A DNA stretch of 16,524 nt from Treponema sp. GTDB lineage: Bacteria; Spirochaetota; Spirochaetia; Treponematales; Breznakiellaceae. The number at the start of each line of letters is the position of its first letter. Within the stretch, counting starts at the first letter, position 1. Of the stretch, positions 1-6,572 are shown piece by piece. Location of the stretch: NCBI GenBank assembly GCA_020216655.1, contig JAIWNU010000081.1, positions 1-16,524 of the forward strand, in the 5' to 3' direction. The notes beneath the pieces were generated by a model. The model was not told the origin of the DNA. It ran no database searches and saw only the letters and a list, made by a program, of their open reading frames with translations. The translations under genes and the position numbers were made by a program.

Positions 1-2
1 AA

Positions 3-704
3 CCCTTGGATAGGGCGGACCTGGAAATGATGGACACTGCGCTGGAAGGGATGATAGAAACCTACGAAGACATAAAGCACCGGGTGCAGGAAGCCCTCGA
101 TGGGTACCGGCGCAGTCGGCTATCGGTGGTTCGTGCAGATGAGCAGCTCCGGCAAAAGGCCCAGTGGCAGGCTCTGCAGCTTGCAATTTCGGGTACTTCG
201 GTGTGGCGCCGTATTGTAGTTTATGACTCCTTCTCGCTTTGGGACCTGCATCGCATCATCCTTGCCTTATTTGGCTGGTCGGGTGAAAAAATGCACGGAT
301 TTGTTATCGACGGCGAAATGTATGATACGGAAGGAAGCGCCAGCGATAGGGATGAACGGCTTGTTTCTATCGGGGAAATTATCGATGCCGGAGTTACCGA
401 ATTTGTCTATAATTACGATTACAATGCCGAGTGGGAGGTTCGAATCAGTTATTTGCATCCGGTAGAAGAGGCGGAGGCTCCCTCAGGGGTCCTCTGTATT
501 GCCGGAGCCGGAGCAGCCCCGCCAGAGCATGTTGGCGGCCCCTTGAGGTATAGGCGCATGCTGGCGGGTCTCCAAAAGGGCAATAGCGCCGAACAGGCCG
601 AATCTCGAAAGGCTCTGGGGGAAAATTTTGACCCAGACCAATTTGATTCTTCTACTTGTAACAATCGTTTGTTATCTTTATCTTTACAGGGTGAAAAGGA
701 GTAA
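3..704 (+). CDS. pRiA4b ORF-3-like (IS1096 TnpR-like) domain protein, 5' end outside window
   Basis: The reading frame is open to the left edge, so the true start may lie upstream. In-frame TTG (position 6) and ATG codons (27 and 30) are the only starts visible. Counting from the TTG, residues from about 57 to the end match the plasmid pRiA4b ORF-3 family (PF07929): the opening SVWRRIVV, the helix with LWDLHRIILALFGW, the HGF..DGEMY strand, then EFVYNYDYNAEWEV. The family's usual C-terminal block follows, with CIAGAGAAPPEHVGG and, after a variable stretch, GENFDPDQFD. The first 55 or so residues are polar and helical and are not part of the domain. The biochemical role of this family is unknown; it was named after a plasmid ORF and an IS1096 passenger protein, and no transposase is nearby. 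The stop is 2 nt before the PTS IIA gene, so the two are almost certainly co-transcribed. Confidence 0.8.
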   Translation, partial: PLDRADLEMMDTALEGMIETYEDIKHRVQEALDGYRRSRLSVVRADEQLRQKAQWQALQLAISGTSVWRRIVVYDSFSLWDLHRIILALFGWSGEKMHGFVIDGEMYDTEGSASDRDERLVSIGEIIDAGVTEFVYNYDYNAEWEVRISYLHPVEEAEAPSGVLCIAGAGAAPPEHVGGPLRYRRMLAGLQKGNSAEQAESRKALGENFDPDQFDSSTCNNRLLSLSLQGEKE

Positions 705-706
705 GC

Positions 707-1195
707 ATGGCTGTACAGTCGGAAGCTTCGATGGATATTTCTACCCTGCTTGAACGGGGTGGTGTTTTTTATAATGTGAGCGGCAATACGGTGAGCGAGG
801 CTCTTCATAGCCTGGTGGAAACTGTAGAACTGCCTCCCAGTTTGACCAGGGAACAGCTTAAAAAGGCAATTCTTGAACGGGAAGAACTCATGCCTACCGC
901 TGTGGGAAACGGTATCGCCCTGCCTCATCCCCGCAGCCCGTTGCTTAAGGATCTCAATGATCAATTTATCACCATCGCCTTTCTGCAAAAAGCAATAGAC
1001 TGGAAAGCCCTCGATGGCCGGCCGGTCCAAACTCTCATTCTCATCGTATCTGCCACGCCAAAATCGCACCTCTGGACCCTGTCACGGATCAGTTTCCTCT
1101 GCCAGCAGGAAGCCTTCCGGGATCTTTTAGAACAGCGGGCTTCTAAGGAAGAACTGATTGGGGCTATTCGCGCTGCGGAAGTAGCCTGGAAATAA
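707..1195 (+). CDS. PtsN-like PTS EIIA domain protein
   Basis: This 162-residue protein matches the fructose/mannitol-type EIIA domain (PF00359), as in PtsN (EIIA-Ntr). The phospho-acceptor histidine is H74 within GNGIALPHPRSP, corresponding to the GIAxPH motif of the family. Typical features follow, such as the WKALDGRPVQTLILIVSATP strand region and the helix around SRISFLCQQEAFRDLL. No EIIB or EIIC domain is fused or adjacent, which favours a regulatory phosphocarrier over a sugar-transport component. The ATG at 707 has a good ribosome binding site (AAAAGGAG, 694-701). The gene sits between the pRiA4b-like gene (2 nt away) and transketolase, so it may sense phosphotransfer state in a carbon-metabolism operon; that role is inferred. 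The N-terminal 10 residues are extra compared with compact PtsN proteins. Confidence 0.85.
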   Translation: MAVQSEASMDISTLLERGGVFYNVSGNTVSEALHSLVETVELPPSLTREQLKKAILEREELMPTAVGNGIALPHPRSPLLKDLNDQFITIAFLQKAIDWKALDGRPVQTLILIVSATPKSHLWTLSRISFLCQQEAFRDLLEQRASKEELIGAIRAAEVAWK

Positions 1196-1212
1196 TGTAT
1201 AAGGAGTAATTG

Positions 1213-3174
1213 ATGAATACGAAAGCGTTGGAGAAGGTCGCACTGAGTGTTCGTTCACTTTCTATGGATGCGATCCAAAAGGCCAATTCAGGTCATCCGG
1301 GACTTCCCCTGGGAGCGGCAGAATTGGGGGCTATCCTGTATGGAGAGCTGTTGCGCCATGATCCCAGCGATCCTGCTTGGGTTGATCGGGATCGTTTTGT
1401 GCTGTCCGCTGGGCATGGTTCCATGTTTTTATATTCCCTCCTGCATATGAGCGGTTATCCCATTACCTTGGATGATATTAAATCCTTTAGGCAGATAGGT
1501 TCTCCCTGTGCAGGCCACCCTGAATACGGTGCAGCGCCGGGCATCGAAACGACCACGGGACCCCTGGGCCAGGGTATGGCAACCGCAGTCGGTATGGCCA
1601 TAGCCGAAGCATATCTGGCGGCCCACTTTAATACCCCATCCCATCAAATCATCAATCATTATACCTATACACTGGTAGGCGACGGCTGTCTCCAGGAAGG
1701 GGTATCCGCCGAAGCATCGAGTTTGGCGGGACACCTCAAGCTGGGGAAACTAATCGCCTTTTATGATTCAAATAAGATTACCATTGATGGATCTACGGAC
1801 CTATCGTTCACTGAAGATGTGGCAAAACGCTACGAGGCCTATGGCTGGCAGGTGCTGAAGGGTTCCATGTACAATTTTGATGAGATTGCGGATCTGGTGG
1901 CCAAAGCCAAGGCGGAAACAAGCAAGCCGAGTCTCATCATTCTGACTTCAATTATCGGTAAGGGGGCCCCCAACAAACAGGGAAGCCACTCGGTGCATGG
2001 CGCACCCCTGGGGGCCGACGAAATCGCCGCCGCCCGGGCCGCCCTGGGTATCCCCTCTGAATTTTATGTTGCCCCCGAAGCTCAAGAGTATTTTGCCCAG
2101 AAACGGCAGGAATGGAAAAAGGCCCGTTCCGAATGGCAGTCTCTGTTCGATGCCTGGTCTTTGGCGAATCCGGAAAAGCGCGCTGAATGGGATGCCTTTT
2201 TTGCGGCTACGCCCGGAACCTTTACGGATCCGGCTTTTGCATTGGGCGAAAAAATCGCCACCCGTACGGCTTCCAATAAGGTGCTGGTGGAAGCAGCCCG
2301 GGCTATTAAGAACCTTGTCGGCGGTTCTGCGGATCTTCAGAGCCCCAATGCGGTGGCCATTCCTGAAGCAGGCGTTTTCGGCCCTGTACAGCGGAACGGT
2401 CGCTATATTCACTTTGGTATCCGGGAGTTTGGTATGGCCGCCATCTCCAATGGTATCCAGCTTCACGGTGGCCTGCGGGCCTTCTGTGCTACCTTCCTCG
2501 TATTTGCCGATTACCTCCGGCCCGCCCTCCGGCTTTCGGCACTCATGAAGCAGCCGGTCATTTATGTGCTTACCCATGACTCCATCTATATCGGGGAAGA
2601 CGGGCCGACCCACCAGCCGATAGAACACCTTGCAAGCCTGCGGGCCATACCGAATGTACGGGTGCTGCGGCCCGCGGATGCGGAAGAAACAAGCCTGGCC
2701 TGGAAAATGGCCATTGAACGGACCGACGGCCCCACGGTATTAGCCCTTACCCGGCAAAATGTACCGGTTTTCTCAAAGGCCGATCCTGACTGGCGGGAAA
2801 CCATTAAGACCGGCGCTTATATCGTGAAAAAGCCCGCTGGAAAAGCCGATGTGGTCATTATTGCCACCGGCTCTGAGGTACCCATGGCCCTCGCCGCGGC
2901 AGAAAAAGTCCAGGGAAAACAGGTCCAGGTAGTATCGATGATTAGCCGGGAGCTTTTTGAACAGCAGCCAGCAGAAATTAAGAATGCAATTGTCCCCAAA
3001 GGTGTGCGGACCGTGGTTGTGGAAGCTGGCAGCCGCATGGGCTGGGAAGCCTGGGCAAAGGGAGCGGATATTCTTTCGGTGGATCGCTTTGGAGAATCAG
3101 GGCCCGGTGACAAGGTGGCCGAGCACCTCGGCTTTACCGTAGAGGCCCTGGTCGGCATTCTAAACCGGGTATAG
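1213..3174 (+). CDS. tkt: Transketolase
   Basis: This thiamine-diphosphate enzyme of the non-oxidative pentose phosphate pathway transfers two-carbon ketol units between sugar phosphates in the cytoplasm. At 653 residues it has the usual full length. Visible signatures are the N-terminal [15 protein letters not shown] (His of the substrate channel), [14 protein letters not shown], and the ThDP/Mg motif starting GDG at 156-158 and ending near DSNKITIDG. The pyrimidine-binding domain carries GIREFGMA with the catalytic Glu at about 405. [15 protein letters not shown] lies at about 455-469, and a normal C-terminal domain follows. An in-frame TTG at 1210 is possible, but the ATG at 1213 has AAGGAG (1201-1206) at ideal spacing, so it was chosen. 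It lies 17 nt after the PTS IIA gene and 12 nt before the acyltransferase, consistent with one operon. Identity is secure. Confidence 0.97.
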   Translation: MNTKALEKVALSVRSLSMDAIQKANSGHPGLPLGAAELGAILYGELLRHDPSDPAWVDRDRFVLSAGHGSMFLYSLLHMSGYPITLDDIKSFRQIGSPCAGHPEYGAAPGIETTTGPLGQGMATAVGMAIAEAYLAAHFNTPSHQIINHYTYTLVGDGCLQEGVSAEASSLAGHLKLGKLIAFYDSNKITIDGSTDLSFTEDVAKRYEAYGWQVLKGSMYNFDEIADLVAKAKAETSKPSLIILTSIIGKGAPNKQGSHSVHGAPLGADEIAAARAALGIPSEFYVAPEAQEYFAQKRQEWKKARSEWQSLFDAWSLANPEKRAEWDAFFAATPGTFTDPAFALGEKIATRTASNKVLVEAARAIKNLVGGSADLQSPNAVAIPEAGVFGPVQRNGRYIHFGIREFGMAAISNGIQLHGGLRAFCATFLVFADYLRPALRLSALMKQPVIYVLTHDSIYIGEDGPTHQPIEHLASLRAIPNVRVLRPADAEETSLAWKMAIERTDGPTVLALTRQNVPVFSKADPDWRETIKTGAYIVKKPAGKADVVIIATGSEVPMALAAAEKVQGKQVQVVSMISRELFEQQPAEIKNAIVPKGVRTVVVEAGSRMGWEAWAKGADILSVDRFGESGPGDKVAEHLGFTVEALVGILNRV

Positions 3175-3186
3175 GCGGCAGACAGC

Positions 3187-3996
3187 ATGGCAACCGTATT
3201 TGAAGGCGACTCCTACAAGACACCCGATAAGGTCAAGCGGGCCCTGAGGGAATACCTCCTCTTGGGTTCCCGGTGGAGCCCCTATAGTTTTTTTATCAAA
3301 GTTATTTTTAAGTATCGGGCTCTGGCACTAAAGGGCCTCTATACCGATGAGGTCTGGGCCGACAGCTCCCGGGAACTTATGGGCTACCTGGAAAGCTGCG
3401 GCGCCAAGTTTGATATCCGGGGCATGGATAATGTTAAAAAGCTCTCCGGGCCTATGGTTTTTGTGGCAAACCACATGGGAACCATGGAGACCACCATACT
3501 TCCCGGTCTCATCTGCCCCATTAAGCCCGTTACCTATGTGGTCAAGGAAAAGCTTGTACACGGCCCTATTTGGGGACCCATTATGCGGTCCCGGGACCCT
3601 ATTACAGTAACCCGGAAAGACCCCCGCGGAGACCTGGAGGCGGTGCTGACTGGCGGTTCTGAGCGGCTTGCGAAGGGTATTTCCATTATTATTTTCCCCC
3701 AGGGTAAAAGGACCGAAGTTTTTGACCGGACCAAGTTCAACAGTCTGGGAATAAAACTTGCTGCCAAGGCGGGTGTTCCCATAGTTCCCGTGGCGCTTAA
3801 AACTGACTATTGGAGCAACGGAGCTCTGCTTAAGGGTTTTGGGCCCGTACACCGGGATCGAACCGTATATATTGAGTTCGGCGAACCAATGATGGTAGAG
3901 GGCCGCGGAAAGGCCCAGCACGAAGCCTGTCTCGATTTTATAGAAGGCAGACTGAAGGAATGGGGCGCCAAGGTGGTAGAAGCTGCCGCTGAGTAA
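3187..3996 (+). CDS. PlsC-type lysophospholipid acyltransferase (1-acylglycerol-3-phosphate acyltransferase family)
   Basis: This 269-residue protein belongs to the glycerolipid acyltransferase family (PF01553), which acylates lysophosphatidic acid or related lysolipids at the membrane. Motif I is VANHMGTMET, with H96 and E101, so it reads HX4E where AGPATs normally have HX4D. Motif III is IIIFPQGKRTE (Q172) where FPEGTRS is usual. Motif IV is present as AGVPIVPVAL (about 195-204). The region after residue 225 is short and ends in a charged helix. No convincing N-terminal membrane anchor is seen, only amphipathic stretches near residues 20-52. The ATG at 3187 has no strong Shine-Dalgarno and follows transketolase by 12 nt, so translation may be coupled. 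The two motif changes make the exact acyl acceptor uncertain; family membership is firm. Confidence 0.85.
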   Translation: MATVFEGDSYKTPDKVKRALREYLLLGSRWSPYSFFIKVIFKYRALALKGLYTDEVWADSSRELMGYLESCGAKFDIRGMDNVKKLSGPMVFVANHMGTMETTILPGLICPIKPVTYVVKEKLVHGPIWGPIMRSRDPITVTRKDPRGDLEAVLTGGSERLAKGISIIIFPQGKRTEVFDRTKFNSLGIKLAAKAGVPIVPVALKTDYWSNGALLKGFGPVHRDRTVYIEFGEPMMVEGRGKAQHEACLDFIEGRLKEWGAKVVEAAAE

Positions 3997-4001
3997 GTCA
4001 T

Positions 4002-4067
4002 TGAGCTTGGCTCAGTCCAGGCTAAAGCCTGGCCTGAGGCAAGCCTGGTCTGACTCAAGCCAGGCTT
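4002..4067. repeat. Cluster of inverted repeats between convergent genes
   Basis: Four copies of a 7-bp word and its complement lie in about 50 bp: CCAGGCT (4017-4023), AGCCTGG (4026-4032), AGCCTGG (4042-4048) and CCAGGCT (4060-4066). The outer pair forms an 8-bp stem AAGCCTGG/CCAGGCTT around an 11-nt loop (4041-4067). The inner pair is a near-closed 16-bp palindrome (4017-4032). A further short stem TGAGC/GCTCA spans 4002-4014. The cluster sits between the stops of the acyltransferase (+) and glycerate kinase (-), where a bidirectional terminator would be expected. No T-tract follows any stem on either strand, so a classical intrinsic terminator is not shown; RNA folding that blocks exonucleases is an alternative. 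Confidence 0.55.
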
Positions 4068-4097
4068 AAATCACGCCCTGTCCTGTCCACTCCTGTA

Positions 4098-5237
4098 TTA
4101 ACCGAGGTCCCTTCCAATTTTTAAGGCCCGTACCAGATTGGCTGCGGCGAACCGAAGGTTTCTGGGGCCATTTTGAAGCATTTTATCAAGTGAATCTTCT
4201 CCGGTAGAAATAGAAACCGCATAATCAAAGAGGCGAAGAACCTGATTGAGATCTCCTGCCAATGCTCCTGAAAGCAGGGCTACCGGCACACCCGCTTCTT
4301 TGCAGACCCGGGAAACAACGGCACAGAGCTTGCCCCGGCTTGTCTGGCTGTCGGTGCGGCCCTCTCCGGTAATGACCAGGTCTGCATATTTTAGTGCCTT
4401 CGTCATACCGGTATACTGCATCACGAGGAACGCCCCCGATTCGATGGATGCTCCAAGGCAGATCCGCAGGGCCGCCCCGAGGCCCCCTGCGGCGCCGTCG
4501 CCTGGGTGATCTGTGTCTGCTGCAAGACCTGCTTTGATCCATGCTTGACCGAGCCGGGCTAGCCCCTGGTCGAGCAGCGGTACCATGTCCGGCGTCGCTC
4601 CTTTCTGGGGCCCAAAAACTGCCGCAGCACCCTCTGGGCCGGTAAGGGGGTTGGTTACATCGCTTGCAACTTTTATGGTTACCTCTTTTAACCGAGGATC
4701 GGCCTTTTCGGTGCGAATTTCGCTGATTTTAAGGAGGGCTTCGCCGCCTTCACCGACGGGCTTTCCTGTATCATCGAGAATTTCAAATCCCAGTGCCTGG
4801 AGCATGCCGATGCCGCCATCTACCGTGGCGCTTCCGCCGATACCAATGACCAGTTCCCGGGCTCCCGCATCCAGTGCGGCCTTGATAAGTTCTCCTGTGC
4901 CGTAGGTACTTGCTTTAAGGGGATTTAATTTATCCTGAGGTACGAGCTCAATGCCGGAAGCGCTGGCCATATCGAGAATGGCGATTTTACCCCCTTCGAT
5001 AAGCCCAAAGGCTGCGATTACCGTATCACCCAAGGGTCCCCGGACTTTAACAGAAATAAGCTCTCCGCCGGCCGCTTCGGTAACAATCCGGGCGGTGCCC
5101 TCTCCTCCATCGGCCAATGGGTAGCTTATTGTATTGATGGCCGGATCTGCCTCTCTAATGCCTGCAATGATTTCTGCGCAGGCTTCCTGGGCACTCATGT
5201 TGCCCTTAAAAGAATCGGGGGCGACGATTATGGTCAT
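4098..5237 (-). CDS. glxK: Glycerate kinase (GlxK/GarK family)
   Basis: This 379-residue protein is the PF02595 type of glycerate kinase, which phosphorylates D-glycerate (to 2-phosphoglycerate in characterised family members) and so feeds lower glycolysis. Diagnostic blocks are the N-terminal IIVAPDSFKGNMSA, LADGGEGT (41-48), GIGGSATVDGGIG (132-144), the glycine-rich PGDGAAGGLGAAL (245-257) and ITGEGRTDSQTSRGK (289-303). The ATG at 5237 was preferred over an in-frame TTG at 5249, because GGAGG (complement of 5243-5247) lies 5 nt upstream of the ATG and the TTG would precede that site. It is downstream of cdaR on the same strand with a 75-nt gap, the common cdaR-glxK arrangement. A glycerate/gluconate permease (GntP type) is often part of this cluster but is absent here. 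Confidence 0.95.
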   Translation of the reverse strand: MTIIVAPDSFKGNMSAQEACAEIIAGIREADPAINTISYPLADGGEGTARIVTEAAGGELISVKVRGPLGDTVIAAFGLIEGGKIAILDMASASGIELVPQDKLNPLKASTYGTGELIKAALDAGARELVIGIGGSATVDGGIGMLQALGFEILDDTGKPVGEGGEALLKISEIRTEKADPRLKEVTIKVASDVTNPLTGPEGAAAVFGPQKGATPDMVPLLDQGLARLGQAWIKAGLAADTDHPGDGAAGGLGAALRICLGASIESGAFLVMQYTGMTKALKYADLVITGEGRTDSQTSRGKLCAVVSRVCKEAGVPVALLSGALAGDLNQVLRLFDYAVSISTGEDSLDKMLQNGPRNLRFAAANLVRALKIGRDLG

Positions 5238-5312
5238 GTGAGCCTCCAAGCTTATAATAATTGTAAATCAATTTAAGGGCATTTTTGAGGGCAATCTTTC
5301 TGTTTTTTTGTG

Positions 5313-6488
5313 TTATTGCTGTGCATTATGCACAGTCTGATTCATGAAATAGGCGAGGACCCGAAAAAAGTCCCGCCAGCGGATGTCTGTAATAAGATCG
5401 ATATCCACAAGATCATTGATTTTTTTAATCCGGTTTGCAAGGGAATTGCGATGCAGATGCAAGCGGTCTGCCGCCTCTTGGATCGCATAATCGGCGCGAA
5501 CCAGCGCGAGCAGTGTTTCTGAAAGCCAGTGGGGCAAGCTGCCGCCGGCGTTCTGTCTGATTCCCTCAAGAGGATATTCAAAAAGACTCACCAGTTCCCA
5601 TCTCAGGGTTGGATCGGTTAAAAGGTCCATGACATGCCGGTAAAGCATGACAGGTTTATTGTCAGTTTGATGTATATGTCCCTTAAGCCAAAGCAATTCC
5701 CGGTATGCCAGGTGGTAACGGCTTACATCCTTCTGCATCATGCTCACATAAAATTGACTCGCCGGAAGATCATGTTGTAAGGCCCTCCAGAATGTTGTTA
5801 TGTCCTCTTCCCATGATCCGAGGCTGAAACCTTTTGTCTGGCCGAGGGCCTTAAAAAGCAATATATCTCCCTGTGGCGTTGTCGCTAGGATATCCTGTTT
5901 GCTGCGGTTCTGCTGTTCCTTAAGGATCCGCAAACCCGCTTCGGTTTCCATGCCGGGAGGAAGGGTAATAAGGATTGCGGTCCGAGGCAGGGCCGCTTCA
6001 TAGCCGGTCCTGCGGGCAAGCTCATGGAGGGATGTATCGTCCATCGATTCAGGATTAAGAAGCTTGGCGATAAAACGGTTCATGCCAGCCTGCTGGCGGA
6101 GCATTTTGTCCCGCAGTGCTTCCAGTTCCATGAAGGTTTCAAGGCTTATTTTAACCGCATAGGCAAGGCTCCGCACTTCCGCGGGCCGACCGGTTACGCC
6201 GACTACCCCGATAGTCTCTCCCCTATGCTGGATCGGCAGATTCACCCCAGGTTTCACCCCTGGTGCGGGATCGTCCTGCTCCTCAATTTCTTCTTTGGCC
6301 GACTGGGATCTTATAAGCCGGTGGGCCGCATCATGGTAGCTTCCGATACGGGAAGTATCCCTGCTTGCAATGATGATGCCCTCCTGGTTCATGATATTGA
6401 TGTTTTGCTCGATGTGTTCTCCGAGGCGTTGGAGAAATGATTGGGCAAGTTCCGCAGAAAGAATGGTTAACGAATGAACCGTTGTCAT
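5313..6488 (-). CDS. cdaR: CdaR-family sugar diacid transcriptional regulator
   Basis: This 391-residue protein is close in length to E. coli CdaR. It has the N-terminal sugar-diacid recognition domain (PF05651), seen as LAQSFLQRLGEHIEQNINIMNQ (about 14-35), GIIIASRDTSRIG (37-49) and GETIGVVGVTGRP (90-102). A middle GGDEF-like region follows, then a C-terminal PucR-type helix-turn-helix at about 333-360 with EAADRLHLHRNSLANRIKKI. CdaR proteins activate genes for glucarate, galactarate and glycerate use in response to the diacid or glycerate. The ATG at 6488 was chosen because homology starts just after it; longer frames from TTG 6659 would run antisense through the OmpA signal peptide. No clear Shine-Dalgarno is seen. 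It is probably co-transcribed with the glycerate kinase gene and reads divergently from the OmpA gene. Confidence 0.93.
   Translation of the reverse strand: MTTVHSLTILSAELAQSFLQRLGEHIEQNINIMNQEGIIIASRDTSRIGSYHDAAHRLIRSQSAKEEIEEQDDPAPGVKPGVNLPIQHRGETIGVVGVTGRPAEVRSLAYAVKISLETFMELEALRDKMLRQQAGMNRFIAKLLNPESMDDTSLHELARRTGYEAALPRTAILITLPPGMETEAGLRILKEQQNRSKQDILATTPQGDILLFKALGQTKGFSLGSWEEDITTFWRALQHDLPASQFYVSMMQKDVSRYHLAYRELLWLKGHIHQTDNKPVMLYRHVMDLLTDPTLRWELVSLFEYPLEGIRQNAGGSLPHWLSETLLALVRADYAIQEAADRLHLHRNSLANRIKKINDLVDIDLITDIRWRDFFRVLAYFMNQTVHNAQQ
5319..5335. promoter_or_regulatory. Perfect 17-bp dyad overlapping the 3' end of cdaR, upstream of glxK
   Basis: The sequence CTGTGCATTATGCACAG is an 8+1+8 perfect dyad. 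It encodes the last few codons of CdaR (TVHNAQQ) and lies about 80 nt upstream of the glycerate kinase start. On the minus strand it is followed by an A-rich run instead of a T-tract, so it does not look like a terminator. Its length and symmetry fit a dimeric repressor or activator site. CdaR itself is the obvious candidate binder, but this is inference; no CdaR consensus was used. Confidence 0.4.
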
Positions 6489-6538
6489 AAAATTATTATT
6501 GGTCAAAAGTGGATAGCTGGCAACCGAGTTGCCTACTT

Positions 6539-6558
6539 GCACAAACAAATCATTGTGC
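6539..6558. promoter_or_regulatory. Inverted repeat in the cdaR/OmpA divergent spacer
   Basis: GCACAA (6539-6544) and TTGTGC (6553-6558) form a 6-bp inverted repeat separated by 8 nt in the 84-bp region between the divergent cdaR and OmpA-family starts. The half-sites contain GCACA/TGTGC, the same word as in the dyad at 5319-5335, although arranged in the opposite sense. It could be an operator for cdaR autoregulation or for the OmpA gene. No convincing -35/-10 pair was found in this spacer, so its function is open. Confidence 0.3.
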
Positions 6559-6572
6559 TGGATACTGGAATC

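Noticed and set aside
1..704. IS1096-type mobile element, suggested by the TnpR-like family name
   Set aside because: No transposase, terminal repeats or target duplication is visible; the family name is historical.
5319..5335. The 17-bp dyad as an intrinsic terminator of cdaR
   Set aside because: It overlaps coding sequence and the minus strand downstream of it is A-rich, not T-rich.
6474..6572. Extension of the OmpA-family gene to an ATG at 6474
   Set aside because: The added residues are not signal-peptide-like and overlap cdaR; the ATG at 6573 starts a clean signal peptide.
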